Assembly (NCBI GenBank): GCA_003539495.1
Contig: DPPB01000033.1
Span: 13,313 to 77,312, forward strand
DNA from: Oscillibacter sp.
GTDB taxonomy: Bacteria > Bacillota > Clostridia > Oscillospirales > Oscillospiraceae
Direction: 5' to 3'
Length of the DNA stretch: 64,000 nucleotides
Below, piece after piece: positions 48,262 through 55,841 of this stretch (position 1 is the first letter of the stretch; each line of letters starts with the position of its first letter). Made by a program: the position numbers and the translations under genes. Under the pieces are notes generated by a model, which was not told where the DNA came from, searched no databases, and saw only the letters and a list, made by a program, of their open reading frames with translations.

Positions 48262-48519
48262 AGTGATAGCTCCCCTTTCCCAAAAGCAAATTCTATCTAT
48301 AGGGTAAATCCGGCCCGGTGTTGCCCATCCTGGGACAACGCTGCGGGAAAATATTTCTGTGTCAGCCACCGATTACCGCCCCACTGGGAAGGGGCGGCAC
48401 ATAGGCACCGTAAGTATATCATAAAGACATAAAAAAGTCCACACTTATATATTAGATAATGTATAAATCTTTTTTTCCTTTTTCCGGGAAAACACGCCGC
48501 CTGCGGAGAAATATTTCTG
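48262..48519. other. Gap between the divergent dnaA and rpmH, with AT-rich stretch
   Basis: Bases 48411-48480 are strikingly AT-rich (for example ATAAAGACATAAAAAAG and ACTTATATATTAGATAATG) against a G+C-rich genome. This is a candidate DNA-unwinding segment. No good DnaA boxes were seen in it, so the boxes lie on the dnaN side of dnaA. Confidence 0.5.
48413..48441 (-). promoter_or_regulatory. Likely promoter of dnaA
   Basis: Minus strand: TGGACT (48441-48436), 17-bp spacer, TATACT (48418-48413). The -35 box has two differences from consensus. Confidence 0.55.
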
Positions 48520-48548
48520 TTGACAGGCCCTTTTACATTATGTATAAT
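48520..48548 (+). promoter_or_regulatory. Promoter of the rpmH-rnpA-yidD-yidC-jag operon
   Basis: Perfect consensus: TTGACA (48520-48525), 17-bp spacer, TATAAT (48543-48548). Confidence 0.92.
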
Positions 48549-48678
48549 AAACAAAGTGCCGCATTTTCGGCACCTGACTTTTTCAACTGCGGGGCGGAGG
48601 AAGCTTCGCCCGCCGTCGAGTAAGTGTGGCGGCCCGGTTGCCGCCGCCGGATTTTCTATGTAATGGAGGTGTCCTGCA

Positions 48679-48813
48679 ATGTTCCGTACCTATCAGCCCA
48701 AGAAGCGCCAGCGCTCCAAGGTGCACGGCTTCCGCAAGAGAATGGCTACTGCCAACGGCCGCAAGGTTTTGGCTCGTCGCCGTGCCAAGGGTCGCGCTCG
48801 TCTGACCCTCTGA
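48679..48813 (+). CDS. rpmH: 50S ribosomal protein L34
   Basis: 44-residue ribosomal protein, too short for many gene finders. It reads MFRTYQPKKRQRSKVHGFRKR and ends RAKGRARLTL, the L34 pattern; the typical start is KRTYQP, here FRTYQP. ATG 48679 follows ATGGAGGTGTCCTGCA. First gene of the rightward origin operon. A hairpin AGGGACGG with CCGTCCCT at 48852-48883 lies between it and rnpA and may trim the abundance of the downstream genes. Confidence 0.96.
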   Translation: MFRTYQPKKRQRSKVHGFRKRMATANGRKVLARRRAKGRARLTL

Positions 48814-48935
48814 GGTCACGGAAGGTGCATCCGGCATAGCTCGTGAAAAACAGGGACGGTGGAAGGGAAAACTGCCGTCCCTATTCGTCTATGCAGATGT
48901 CGCTTGGCAGTGTAACTTTAAGCCGGGAGAAAACC

Positions 48936-49286
48936 ATGAAAGCAGCCGTAACCGTCAAGGAAAATTACGAATTTCGCCGCATCTACCGCAAGGGCCGCTC
49001 CGCTGTGAGCCCCTATTTTGTGATGTACTGCCTGAAGAATCGGGCCGGGGCCAGCCGCCTGGGTGTCACGGTGAGTAAGAAGCTGGGTCATGCGGTGGTG
49101 CGCAACCGGGTGCGCCGCCGGATCCGGGAGCTTTACCGCCTGAACCGGGATAAAATGCGCCCCGGGTGGGACGTGATTGTGGTGGGCCGTGGCCGCAGCG
49201 CTGCAGGCCCGTATCAGAAGATGAACGAGGCGTATTTGGATTGCCTGCGCCGGCTCTCCCTGCTGCGGGAGGAGGGCGAGGCATGA
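48936..49286 (+). CDS. rnpA: Ribonuclease P protein component
   Basis: Protein subunit of RNase P, which matures tRNA 5' ends; 116 residues. Signatures: KENYEFRRIYRKGRSAVSPYFV and the RNR motif region RLGVTVSKKLGHAVVRNRVRRRIRELYR. ATG 48936 is preferred because GGGAGA lies just upstream and because the protein then has normal length. Its stop overlaps the yidD start by four bases (ATGA). Confidence 0.95.
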   Translation: MKAAVTVKENYEFRRIYRKGRSAVSPYFVMYCLKNRAGASRLGVTVSKKLGHAVVRNRVRRRIRELYRLNRDKMRPGWDVIVVGRGRSAAGPYQKMNEAYLDCLRRLSLLREEGEA

Positions 49287-49492
49287 AAAAAGCATGTATG
49301 GCCGCCATCCGGTTTTACCAGCGGGAGGTTTCCCCTCTATTTCCGCCCCGGTGCCGCTATATTCCCACCTGCTCGGAGTACGCTCTGGAGGCGGTGGAAA
49401 AATACGGCGCCGTAAAGGGCAGCTTTCTTGCCGCCAAGCGTATATTGCGATGCAATCCTTTCCACAAGGGCGGGTATGATCCCGTTCCGTAA
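49283..49492 (+). CDS. yidD: Membrane protein insertion efficiency factor YidD
   Basis: 69 residues. The opening CMAAIRFYQREVSPLFPPRCRYIPTCSEYALEAVEKYGAVKG and the end RILRCNPFHKGGYDPVP match YidD/YtjA, including the conserved cysteines. It is thought to aid YidC-dependent insertion at the inner face of the membrane. ATG 49283 overlaps the rnpA stop. Confidence 0.94.
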   Translation: MKKACMAAIRFYQREVSPLFPPRCRYIPTCSEYALEAVEKYGAVKGSFLAAKRILRCNPFHKGGYDPVP

Positions 49493-49531
49493 CCATCGGC
49501 TTTTCCCAAGAACTAAACGGAGGAAAAAAAT

Positions 49532-50638
49532 ATGTTCGCACAACTCGGATATTATATCTGTGTGCCTTTTGCCTGGCTGACCCGCCTGTTCTATTCCCTC
49601 ACCGGGTCCTACGGCCTGGCGCTGATCCTGTTCACCCTGGTGGTGAAGCTGGTGATCCTGCCCTTCCAGCTGAAGGGTAAGAAGAGCATGCTGCGTATGA
49701 ACCGTATGCAGGGCAAGATGAAGGACATCCAGACCCGCTACGCTAATAATAAGCAGCGTCAGCAGGAGGAGATGGCCAACCTCTACGCCCAGGAGGGCGT
49801 GAACCCCATGTCCGGCTGTCTGTGGTCCTTCCTGCCCTTCCCCATTCTCATCGCCCTGTACGCCATCATCCGCCAGCCCCTGCGTTACCTCATGGGCCTC
49901 AGCGTGGACACCATCAGCGCCATCACCGACGCGGCCACCAAGCTGGGCTACACCGTGGCAGAGGGGGGCCAGGCTGCGGCCTATGAGCAGATCTACCTGG
50001 CCAAGTTCGTCCATCAGAACTGGGACAGCTTCCAGGGCCAGTTTGACGGGCTCATCAACCTGGACTATAACTTCCTGGGCATGGACCTGGCCAGCCAGGG
50101 CTCCCAGCTCTTTAAGCAGATCACCACCGGCGGCTGGCCGGTCATCGGTGTGCTGCTGCTGCCGGTCATTGCCACAGCCCTGCAGTTCCTCATGACCCTT
50201 ATCAGCATGAAGGCCACCGGCAATGCCGCCGGCTCCCAGGGCAAGATGATGATGTACCTCATGCCCCTGATGACCCTGTGGATGGGCTATATCCTGCCTG
50301 CCGCCCTGTGCGTGTACTGGATTGCCAACACCGCCTTTGCCACCATTCAGGAGCAGGTGCTCAATAAGTACTTCAACAAGATCCTGGACCGGGAGGAAAC
50401 GGACAAGGAGCGCGCCAAGCGCGAGGCCCGGGCCGCCAAGATGATGGCCTCCCGGGAGCGGATGCTGCAGCAGCAACAGCAGTATGAGAAGTCCAAGTCC
50501 GGCAATAACAATAATAAGAAAAAGAATCAAGCTGCCAAAAAGCCGGAGAAAAAGGCCGGCACCAATGAAAACGGCCGGGTGGGCCAGCGTCCCTATGCCC
50601 GCGGCCGCGCTTACAGCGAGCATCACTACGACGAATAA
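49532..50638 (+). CDS. yidC: Membrane protein insertase YidC/SpoIIIJ family
   Basis: Inserts and folds membrane proteins; 368 residues. The first membrane segment is followed by the cytoplasmic hairpin KLVILPFQLKGKKSMLRMNRMQGKMKDIQTRYANNKQRQQEEMANLYAQEGVNPMSGCLWSFLPFPILIALYAIIRQPLRYL, typical of the family. The C-terminal segments include MMMYLMPLMTLWMGYILPAALCVYWIANTAF. The lipoprotein signal peptide of B. subtilis SpoIIIJ is absent, as in many clostridial YidC. It ends in a long basic tail rich in Lys, Gln and Asn. GGAGG precedes the start. Confidence 0.94.
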   Translation: MFAQLGYYICVPFAWLTRLFYSLTGSYGLALILFTLVVKLVILPFQLKGKKSMLRMNRMQGKMKDIQTRYANNKQRQQEEMANLYAQEGVNPMSGCLWSFLPFPILIALYAIIRQPLRYLMGLSVDTISAITDAATKLGYTVAEGGQAAAYEQIYLAKFVHQNWDSFQGQFDGLINLDYNFLGMDLASQGSQLFKQITTGGWPVIGVLLLPVIATALQFLMTLISMKATGNAAGSQGKMMMYLMPLMTLWMGYILPAALCVYWIANTAFATIQEQVLNKYFNKILDREETDKERAKREARAAKMMASRERMLQQQQQYEKSKSGNNNNKKKNQAAKKPEKKAGTNENGRVGQRPYARGRAYSEHHYDE

Positions 50639-50649
50639 GGAGTTTTGTC

Positions 50650-51483
50650 ATGCGTTATATTGATGTAACAGGCAAGACCGAGGAGGAGGCCGTCCGCAAG
50701 GCGCTGGAGCAGCTCCATCTGGAGCGGGATGACGTGTCCCTGGAGATATTGGAGCGTTCCAAGAGCGGATTTTTAGGCATCGGCAGCAGCCCGGCCAAGG
50801 TGCGGGTGCGCTACGAGCTGGACGTTGTGGAGGAGCCGGAGGTCAAGACCCCGGCCCCCCAGGCAAAGCCCGCCGAAAAGAAGGCCGCCGAGAGCAAGCC
50901 TGTAGAAAAGAAGCCCGCCGAGAAGAGACCGGCGGAGAAGAAGCCTATCGAGAAAAAGCCCGAGGCCAAGCCCGTGGAAAAGCCGGCCGAGCCGGCTGCC
51001 CCCTCTGCCGCCGCCTGTGATAATGACGATGCCCGCCGCATCACGCAGTTCCTGGCGGGCCTGCTGGAGCACATGGAGTGCAAGGCGGAGATCAAGGTGT
51101 ACGAGGAAGAAAAGAACCGCTACAAGGTCATTCTGGAGGGCCAGCGCCTGGGTGCGCTCATTGGCCGCCGGGGCGAGACCCTGGACGCTATCCAGCAGCT
51201 GACCAACTATGCTGTGAACAGCGGCCGGGACAAGCGCCTTCGGATCCATGTGGACGCGGAGAATTACCGTGCCAAGCGGGAGCAGAGCCTGGAGAGCCTG
51301 GCCCATAAGGTGGCCGGCAAGGTGCTCAAGTATCGCCGCAGCGTGACCCTGGAGCCCATGAATGCCTATGAGCGCCATGTGATCCACGCCGCTCTGCAGG
51401 ATAAGGCGGGCGTCACCACCTATTCTGTGGGCACGGAGCCCAACCGCCGCGTGGTCGTAGCCTACGACCGGGGCAACCGGTAA
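50650..51483 (+). CDS. jag: Jag/KhpB RNA-binding protein
   Basis: 277 residues with three domains: the N-terminal Jag_N (about 1-55, GKTEEEAVRKALEQLHLERDDVSLEILERSKSGFLGIG), a central KH domain (KVILEGQRLGALIGRRGETLDAIQQLTNYAVN), and the C-terminal R3H domain (RRSVTLEPMNAYERHVIHAALQDKAGVTTYSVGTEPNRRVV). A low-complexity linker (about 60-118) of repeated KP.EKK and KPAEK units joins Jag_N to KH. KhpB pairs with KhpA to bind RNA and influences cell division and sporulation. It ends the rpmH operon. The usual next genes, mnmE and mnmG, are missing here. Confidence 0.94.
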   Translation: MRYIDVTGKTEEEAVRKALEQLHLERDDVSLEILERSKSGFLGIGSSPAKVRVRYELDVVEEPEVKTPAPQAKPAEKKAAESKPVEKKPAEKRPAEKKPIEKKPEAKPVEKPAEPAAPSAAACDNDDARRITQFLAGLLEHMECKAEIKVYEEEKNRYKVILEGQRLGALIGRRGETLDAIQQLTNYAVNSGRDKRLRIHVDAENYRAKREQSLESLAHKVAGKVLKYRRSVTLEPMNAYERHVIHAALQDKAGVTTYSVGTEPNRRVVVAYDRGNR

Positions 51484-51500
51484 AGTAAAGTTAAAAGCAG

Positions 51501-51535
51501 AAAAACAGACCGGGAACACCCGGTCTGTTTTTTTG
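51501..51535 (+). terminator. Terminator of the rpmH-jag operon
   Basis: ACAGACCGGG, short loop, CCCGGTCTGT, then seven T. Confidence 0.92.
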
Positions 51536-51557
51536 GCTGATGCCCCTGTAAAAAAGC

Positions 51558-51600
51558 ATGTCATTGCGAGGCCGCAATGCGCCCGTGGCAATCCGCACCT
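51558..51600. repeat. Single ATTGCG-family palindromic repeat
   Basis: TGTCATTGCGAGGCCGC to CGTGGCAATCCGCA, a lone unit with a short, poorly paired centre. Confidence 0.65.
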
Positions 51601-51618
51601 CCGTCCCCACTAAATACC

Positions 51619-51652
51619 AGGCGGGCCGATTTTCTCAATCGGCCCGCCTTTC
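51619..51652. terminator. Terminator between jag and the XRE gene
   Basis: GGCGGGCCGATT, loop, AATCGGCCCGCC, with TTTCTTATT on the plus side. On the minus side it follows the XRE gene with only a short U tract. Confidence 0.7.
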
Positions 51653-51952
51653 TTATTCCCGATTCAGCGCCAAGAGCTCTCCGATCACCCCATCAAGCAG
51701 GGGCAAATACCTACTGTCGATGCGCCCTATGCGCTGGGCGCGCTGCTCGTCACCGCAGCGCTTTTCTCCGAAGAGCACATAGTCGGCACTGAGCCCCAGC
51801 ACATCGCAGATTTTAATGAGCATCTTCACTGAGATCCCCGTGCGCCCCCGCTCCACCTCGGCCATATAGGACACGCTGACATCCAGCAGCTCCGCAAATT
51901 TCTCCCGCGTATACCCGGCATCCTCCCGAGCCTTGCGGATTCGCATATACAT
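51653..51952 (-). CDS. XRE family transcriptional regulator
   Basis: 99 residues: a helix-turn-helix of the Cro/CI type at residues 3-62 (RIRKAREDAGYTREKFAELLDVSVSYMAEVERGRTGISVKMLIKICDVLGLSADYVLFG) followed by a short C-terminal region with no known domain (GVIGELLALN). ATG 51952 fits AGGTGAT five bases upstream; ATG 51946 is the alternative. The ribosome binding site overlaps one arm of an inverted repeat (51955-51987), suggesting autoregulation. It is divergent from the lipoprotein gene. Confidence 0.9.
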   Translation of the reverse strand: MYMRIRKAREDAGYTREKFAELLDVSVSYMAEVERGRTGISVKMLIKICDVLGLSADYVLFGEKRCGDEQRAQRIGRIDSRYLPLLDGVIGELLALNRE

Positions 51953-51954
51953 AT

Positions 51955-51987
51955 ACTATCACCTCTGCATACAGTATCAGTGATAGT
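51955..51987. promoter_or_regulatory. Inverted repeat, candidate XRE operator
   Basis: ACTATCAC and GTGATAGT, exact complements 17 bp apart, covering the ribosome binding site and leader of the XRE gene. Confidence 0.55.
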
Positions 51988-52027
51988 TTGCACAAAAAAC
52001 ATCAACCAATCTTGTATATTAAACATC

Positions 52028-52056
52028 TTGTATTAGTTTATGTTTTATCCTATAAT
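52028..52056 (+). promoter_or_regulatory. Promoter of the lipoprotein gene
   Basis: -35 TTGTAT (52028-52033), 17-bp spacer, -10 TATAAT (52051-52056). Confidence 0.7.
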
Positions 52057-52097
52057 GAGAACAAACCTAAAAATGACCGAATAGAGAGGAGAAAATC

Positions 52098-52433
52098 ATG
52101 AAAACAAAACGGGTGGGGGCCATGGCCCTGCTGCTGGTGTTGGTTCTGTCGCTGGCAGGCTGCGGCAAGAGCCTGGAAAAACAACTGCCGGGGTCGTGGT
52201 ATCAGAAGGGAGAAAACGAGCCAATTTTTACCCTGTATGATGATGGGACCATGACTGCTTTTAACGAAACCGAGTACGGCACCTGGGCGGTTGTGAATGA
52301 CGATCAACTGAAAATAGCCGGACCTTATGGCGCTGGGACTTTGACCATTGAAAGCCTAAAAAACGGCTGCATGAAACTCAGTGACAGCTACGGCAATTCG
52401 GAAACCATTTGGAACACGCCCCAAGGAAAGTGA
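52098..52433 (+). CDS. Small secreted lipoprotein, function unknown
   Basis: 111 residues. A type II signal peptide ends in the lipobox LAGC, making Cys22 the lipid-anchored residue. The mature part (about 90 residues) begins GKSLEKQLPGSWYQKGENEPIFTLYDDGTMTAFNETEYGTWAVVNDDQLKI. This GxW, TLYDDGTM and YGTWAV pattern resembles small beta-strand-rich lipocalin-like domains that score departure of a value from a threshold in many Firmicute lipoproteins. No enzyme motif is seen. GAGGAG precedes the ATG. Its stop codon lies inside the three-hairpin repeat. Confidence 0.85.
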   Translation: MKTKRVGAMALLLVLVLSLAGCGKSLEKQLPGSWYQKGENEPIFTLYDDGTMTAFNETEYGTWAVVNDDQLKIAGPYGAGTLTIESLKNGCMKLSDSYGNSETIWNTPQGK

Positions 52434-52545
52434 GGGAAACCCAAGAAGGGATTCCCCCTCTATTTAAATCAATCATTTTTAGAGCTTTGAAAGAGTTCTA
52501 AAAGCTTAGCCAGCGTGTCGAAAAAGCTTTTTCAACACGCTGGCT
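52430..52545 (-). repeat. Three-hairpin element, copy 2
   Basis: Inverted relative to 2261-2376. Plus-strand order: GTGAGGGAAACCC with GGGATTCCCCCTC, TTTTTAGAGC with GTTCTAAAAG, then AGCCAGCGTGTCGAAAAAG with CTTTTTCAACACGCTGGCT. The last is a nearly perfect 19-bp stem and may terminate the lipoprotein transcript. Confidence 0.75.
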
Positions 52546-52592
52546 GTGCGAATTACACTACATATCGGGCCCTATACGGTGACGATCATCGT

Positions 52593-52686
52593 AAAACGCA
52601 GAAACCGCCACCCCGGCAGGTGACGGTTTCCTTCGAGAAATTTAGTTAACTACTTGGGCTAACCGCTTGTCGCAGCGCCCTTTCTA
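52593..52686 (-). ncRNA. Small structured RNA, copy 2 (about 93 nt)
   Basis: Not recognised. Paralogue of 35829-35920. On the minus strand it runs from a consensus promoter (52719-52692) to the terminator GAAACCGTCACC/GGTGGCGGTTTC (52630-52601) and a TTTT tract. The body starts AGAAAGGGCGCTGCGACAAG, with stem GGG-CGCU-loop-AGCG-bulge-CCC. Compared with copy 1, the pairs change while pairing is kept. The middle (ACTAAATTTC) differs freely. It lies between the lipoprotein gene and tatD, and no gene follows on its own strand, so a leader role is unlikely. Confidence 0.75.
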
Positions 52687-52691
52687 CATTC

Positions 52692-52719
52692 ATTATAGCA
52701 AAAATATCCCCCATGTCAA
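52692..52719 (-). promoter_or_regulatory. Promoter of small RNA copy 2
   Basis: Minus strand: TTGACA (52719-52714), 16-bp spacer, TATAAT (52697-52692). Confidence 0.85.
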
Positions 52720-52721
52720 GA

Positions 52722-53040
52722 GGCCGGCGTGCCCTCACCCCGCCCTACGGAAGCGCACCAAGTCGCGTGATAAGCGGGCCGTCGGAGACGCCGGCCCCTA
52801 CGGAGCTATATCAAAGACCTGTGCATAGGGGGCGATGACCCTGTTGCGGTGCCCAAAATTTCTGCGCTGCCTAACGACGGACGCTTGAAATTTTGACCGC
52901 GGCCACTCGCTCGCCTCGCTTCATCTGCCACTGGCAGCGCTCAGCTCGTTCCCCACATCGCCCCGCCTGCACTGCACTTACCTGCCGTGCGTAGGGGCGT
53001 CCGCCCCTGTCTGCCCACCTAATAGTGAGGGAACCCTTGC
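52722..53040. repeat. Palindromic repeat block with an insertion in one hairpin
   Basis: Contains a GTAG-type inverted pair around CCCTACGGAGCTATATC. Its right hairpin has arms GGGGCGATG (52829-52837) and CATCGCCCC (52956-52964), separated by 118 bases instead of the usual four. The inserted 52838-52951 has its own inverted repeat CAAAATTTC/GAAATTTTG. No gene is seen. Confidence 0.8.
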
Positions 53041-53117
53041 AAAACTGTCATCGCCGCGGTCGGTTTACAAACCGGCCACGGCGATCTGTTTTCCCATTCG
53101 GCGCACGAAAGTCTTCG

Positions 53118-53879
53118 TCACACGCCGAAAAACCGCCGTCCGTTTTCCCAGGTGGCCTTTTCCACCTCCTCCGGGGTCAGGCCCTTGATCTGGGCGATCT
53201 TCTCCGCCACAAAGCGCACATAGGACGAGTCGTTCCGCTCCCCCCGGTGGGGCACCGGGGTCAGATACGGCGCATCCGTCTCAATCATCAGCATAGAAAG
53301 GGGCGCCGCGGCGATGACCTCCGGGGCCTTTTTTGCGTTTTTGAAGGTGGCCGCCCCGTTAAATGACAGCATCCAACCCATTTGGATCAGCTCCCGTGCC
53401 ATTTCCGCAGACCCGGCGAAGCAGTGGAATACCCCCTTGACCCGGGGAAATTCCCGCACGATGGCCATAGTGTCCCCGTGGGCGTCCCGGTCGTGGATGA
53501 TAACGGGCAGCTGCAGCTCCTCCGCCAGCCCCAGCTGCCGGCGCAGCACCTCCTGCTGCAGCGCCCTGGGAGGATTTTCCGCCCAGTAATAGTCCAGGCC
53601 GATCTCCCCGATGGCCACCACCCTGGGATTTTTTGCCAAATTCCGCAGGGCGTCTATCTGCTCCGGCACAAAGTCGCCGCAGTTTTCCGGGTGGATGCCC
53701 ACAGCGGCGTATACAAAGTCAAATTTTTCCGCCAGCGCCACCGCCATCCGGGAGGTGGGCAAATCGCAGCCGGGGTTCACGATAAGGCCCACGTTTTTCT
53801 CCGGCATACTCGCCAGCAAGGCGTCCCGGTCGGCGTCAAAGCGCTCATCGTCATAGTGGGCATGGGTGTCAAACAGCAT
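53118..53879 (-). CDS. tatD: TatD family metal-dependent deoxyribonuclease
   Basis: 253-residue TIM-barrel hydrolase of the TatD family (3'-5' exonuclease or D-aminoacyl-tRNA-related hydrolase activities are reported for members). Metal-binding motifs: FDTHAHYDD, IGEIGLDYYW, VIIHDRDAH, GVFHCFAGS and IETDAPYLTP. ATG 53879 follows AAGGA and lies five bases after the monooxygenase-like gene, so exoA, that gene and tatD probably form an operon. The usual clostridial partner, metG, is present nearby but on the opposite strand. Confidence 0.94.
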   Translation of the reverse strand: MLFDTHAHYDDERFDADRDALLASMPEKNVGLIVNPGCDLPTSRMAVALAEKFDFVYAAVGIHPENCGDFVPEQIDALRNLAKNPRVVAIGEIGLDYYWAENPPRALQQEVLRRQLGLAEELQLPVIIHDRDAHGDTMAIVREFPRVKGVFHCFAGSAEMARELIQMGWMLSFNGAATFKNAKKAPEVIAAAPLSMLMIETDAPYLTPVPHRGERNDSSYVRFVAEKIAQIKGLTPEEVEKATWENGRRFFGV

Positions 53880-53883
53880 AGTC

Positions 53884-54162
53884 TCAGTCCTTGTGCAGCT
53901 GCGTGTCGGCAATGCAGTCGTCCTTGATGACCCGGAGACGCTTCATATGCTCCTGCTCCATGTGTATGCGCTGGTGCTCGGCGGTGTCCCACTCCTCCAG
54001 CAGGAGAATTTCGTCCTCGTTCTGGCAGGAGAGATAGTAGTCATACCGCAGGCAGCCCTCCTCCGCTCGGATGGCCGCAAGGATGCTGCCCTCCACGATG
54101 CGCCGCAGGAACTCCTCCCGGCGGCCGGGCTTGGCAAAGTAATTCACAGATAGCTTCAGCAT
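53884..54162 (-). CDS. ABM-domain protein (putative quinol monooxygenase family)
   Basis: 92 residues, a single ferredoxin-like ABM domain: LSVNYFAKPGRREEFLRRIVEGSILAAIRAEEGCLRYDYYLSCQNEDEILLLEEWDTAEHQRIHMEQEHMKRL. Members such as YgiN act on quinols, and others in antibiotic tailoring or haem degradation; no haem-specific residues can be claimed. GGAGG lies across the exoA stop. It is sandwiched between exoA and tatD and is probably co-transcribed with both. Confidence 0.85.
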   Translation of the reverse strand: MLKLSVNYFAKPGRREEFLRRIVEGSILAAIRAEEGCLRYDYYLSCQNEDEILLLEEWDTAEHQRIHMEQEHMKRLRVIKDDCIADTQLHKD

Positions 54163-54165
54163 TTT

Positions 54166-54921
54166 TTAAACCTCCAATTCCAAATACACCGGGCAGTGGT
54201 CGCTGCCGAATATGTCGCTGCGGATGTCCGCCGCCTTTACCTTTCCAATAAACCGCGCCGACACAAGGAAGTAGTCGATCCTCCACCCCACGTTCTTGTC
54301 CCGGGCGTGGAAGCGGTAGCTCCACCAGGAGTAGCGGTCCGTCACATCGCCGTGTATGTAGCGGAAGGTGTCCACGAAGCCCGCGTCCAGAAGCTGCGAC
54401 ATTTTCTCCCGCTCCTGGTCGGTAAAGCCGGGGTTCTGGCGGTTGGTCTTGGGGTTTTTCAGGTCGATCTCCCGGTGGGCCACGTTCAGGTCGCCGCAGT
54501 ACACCACGGGCTTTTTCCCGTCCAGCTCCCGGAGGTACTCCCGCAGGTCGTCCTCCCACTGCATCCGGTAGGAAAGGCGCCTGAGCCCATCCTGGCTGTT
54601 GGGAGTGTAGCAGCACACCAGGTAAAAGGCCGGGTACTCCGCCGTGATGATCCGCCCCTCGTGGCGGTGTTCGTCGGGGCCGAAGTCATAGGTCACGGAC
54701 AGGGGCTCGGTTTTCGTCAGTATGGCCGTGCCGGAGTAGCCCTTTTTGTCGGCGGAGTTAAAATACCGGTAATAGCCCGGCAGATCAAAAACCGCCTGCT
54801 CCGGCTGCAGCTTCGTCTCCTGCAGGCAGATGACGTCCGGATCCTCCGCCGCCACATAGTCCAAAAATCCCTTGCCCAGGGCGGCCCGCAGGCCGTTCAC
54901 ATTCCAGCTTATCAGTTTCAT
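54166..54921 (-). CDS. xth: Exodeoxyribonuclease III / AP endonuclease
   Basis: Base-excision repair nuclease that cuts at abasic sites and trims 3' ends; 251 residues. Motifs: MKLISWNVNGLRAALGKGF, ICLQETKLQPEQ (metal-binding Glu), YCGDLNVAHREIDLKNPKTN, FVDTFRY, YSWWSYRFHARDKNVGWRIDYFLVS and GSDHCPVYLEL. ATG 54921 follows AAGGAG by seven bases. A promoter is at 55092-55064. First gene of the exoA-ABM-tatD group. Confidence 0.95.
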   Translation of the reverse strand: MKLISWNVNGLRAALGKGFLDYVAAEDPDVICLQETKLQPEQAVFDLPGYYRYFNSADKKGYSGTAILTKTEPLSVTYDFGPDEHRHEGRIITAEYPAFYLVCCYTPNSQDGLRRLSYRMQWEDDLREYLRELDGKKPVVYCGDLNVAHREIDLKNPKTNRQNPGFTDQEREKMSQLLDAGFVDTFRYIHGDVTDRYSWWSYRFHARDKNVGWRIDYFLVSARFIGKVKAADIRSDIFGSDHCPVYLELEV

Positions 54922-55063
54922 GGGTCGCTCCTTCGCGGTTGGTTTTTCCCCATTAAACCATGCCGCAAAGCGGAATGGTATAATGCTGCCATATTTTTCG
55001 GTTCCCGGCGGAGCCGGGGAGAAAAATGGCAAAAAATAAAAGTATAATGGCTGCATTGCTGCC

Positions 55064-55092
55064 ATTATAGCACACCAAAGCTCAAAACCCAA
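55064..55092 (-). promoter_or_regulatory. Promoter of the xth operon
   Basis: Minus strand: TTGGGT (55092-55087), 17-bp spacer, TATAAT (55069-55064) with an extended TG motif. It is back to back with the metG promoter. Confidence 0.65.
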
Positions 55093-55100
55093 CAAAAACA

Positions 55101-55129
55101 TTGACAAAGCCGCCCCGGGAGAATAATAT
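55101..55129 (+). promoter_or_regulatory. Promoter of the metG leader
   Basis: -35 TTGACA (55101-55106), 17-bp spacer, -10 TAATAT (55124-55129). Confidence 0.85.
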
Positions 55130-55144
55130 AATAGCTAACGGAGA

Positions 55145-55185
55145 AGGCTAAAAAAGCCTCGCAGCGTTTCCGCCCGCAGGCGGAA
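55145..55185. repeat. GTCTGCGGACGC repeat, reversed copy with changed stem
   Basis: Plus strand: GGCTAAAAAAGCCTCGCAGCG, broken here after 20 bases in other copies, then the hairpin TTCCGCC-CGCA-GGCGGAA. The stem CCGCC/GGCGG replaces CGCGTC/GACGCG of copy 1, a compensated change. It lies in the metG leader ahead of the T-box. Confidence 0.65.
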
Positions 55186-55239
55186 AAATCAAACCCGTTT
55201 GTCGGAAAATCTCAAAGAAATTTTCCGATAGGATTTTAA

Positions 55240-55508
55240 AGTGGCAGTGAAGGAAAGAGTACCCCATTTTAGACCGCCAAAGAGAGCCCGGCCAGGTGAA
55301 AGCGGGCGCGGGACGGATGGGGGAACATGGCTCCGGAGCCGCCGGGTCGAGGGCACCTGTGCCTTAGGCTCGGACGGGGGCGCCCGTAACAGCGCAGAGG
55401 TGTAACGGCACTTCATGAGGCCGACCTGCGTGAGCAGGCGGCGAAGCAAGGTGGTATCACGGTGTTTCGGCATCGTCCTTGGCAAAACGCCGGGGACGAT
55501 TTTGTTTA
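55240..55508 (+). promoter_or_regulatory. T-box leader upstream of metG
   Basis: GAAGGAAAGAGTACC opens stem I. The antiterminator core AAGGTGGTATCACGG is at 55448-55462. The terminator follows: ATCGTCC, loop, GGACGAT, then TTTGTTT (55472-55508). An ATG at 55327-55329 within GGGAACATGGC is the candidate methionine specifier. Unlike the other two T-boxes here, the gene begins 333 bases after the terminator. Confidence 0.85.
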
Positions 55509-55569
55509 TGCTTCCACAGGCGGAAGCCGTCCCTTGCACCCATTCCTGGGAACCAACGACCGCCGTCCT

Positions 55570-55790
55570 CCTCCCTCTGTCATTGCGAACCAGTGCGCGC
55601 ACTGGTGCGGCAATCCGTACCCCCTGTTCCCTACGGCATTCTATCGTTAAACAGTGCGTAGGGGCCGATGCCCACATCGGCCCGCTTGCACCAGCCATTA
55701 ATCAACGCATCCGTAGGGCGGGGAGCCTACACCCCGCCGCCTAACGCACCGGGCGGATAGAGCCGTCCGCCCCTGCAGCCAACCCATCAA
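55570..55790. repeat. Palindromic repeats between the T-box and metG
   Basis: One ATTGCG-family unit (55579-55616, stem ACCAGTGCGC/GCGCACTGGT), then CCCTACGGCATTCTATCG to AAACAGTGCGTAGGGG heading GGCCGATG-CCCA-CATCGGCC, then GGCGGGGAG/ACCCCGCC, then GGGCGGATAG/CGTCCGCCC. Confidence 0.82.
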
Positions 55791-55841
55791 CAATTTTAAG
55801 CCGCTCTTCCATTCGGAGCGGCGGAAAAGGAGATAAAACCC

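Noticed and set aside
48852..48883. Hairpin between rpmH and rnpA as an operon terminator
   Set aside because: The stem is good, but it is followed by ATTCGTC, not a U run; kept only as a possible attenuating or processing site.
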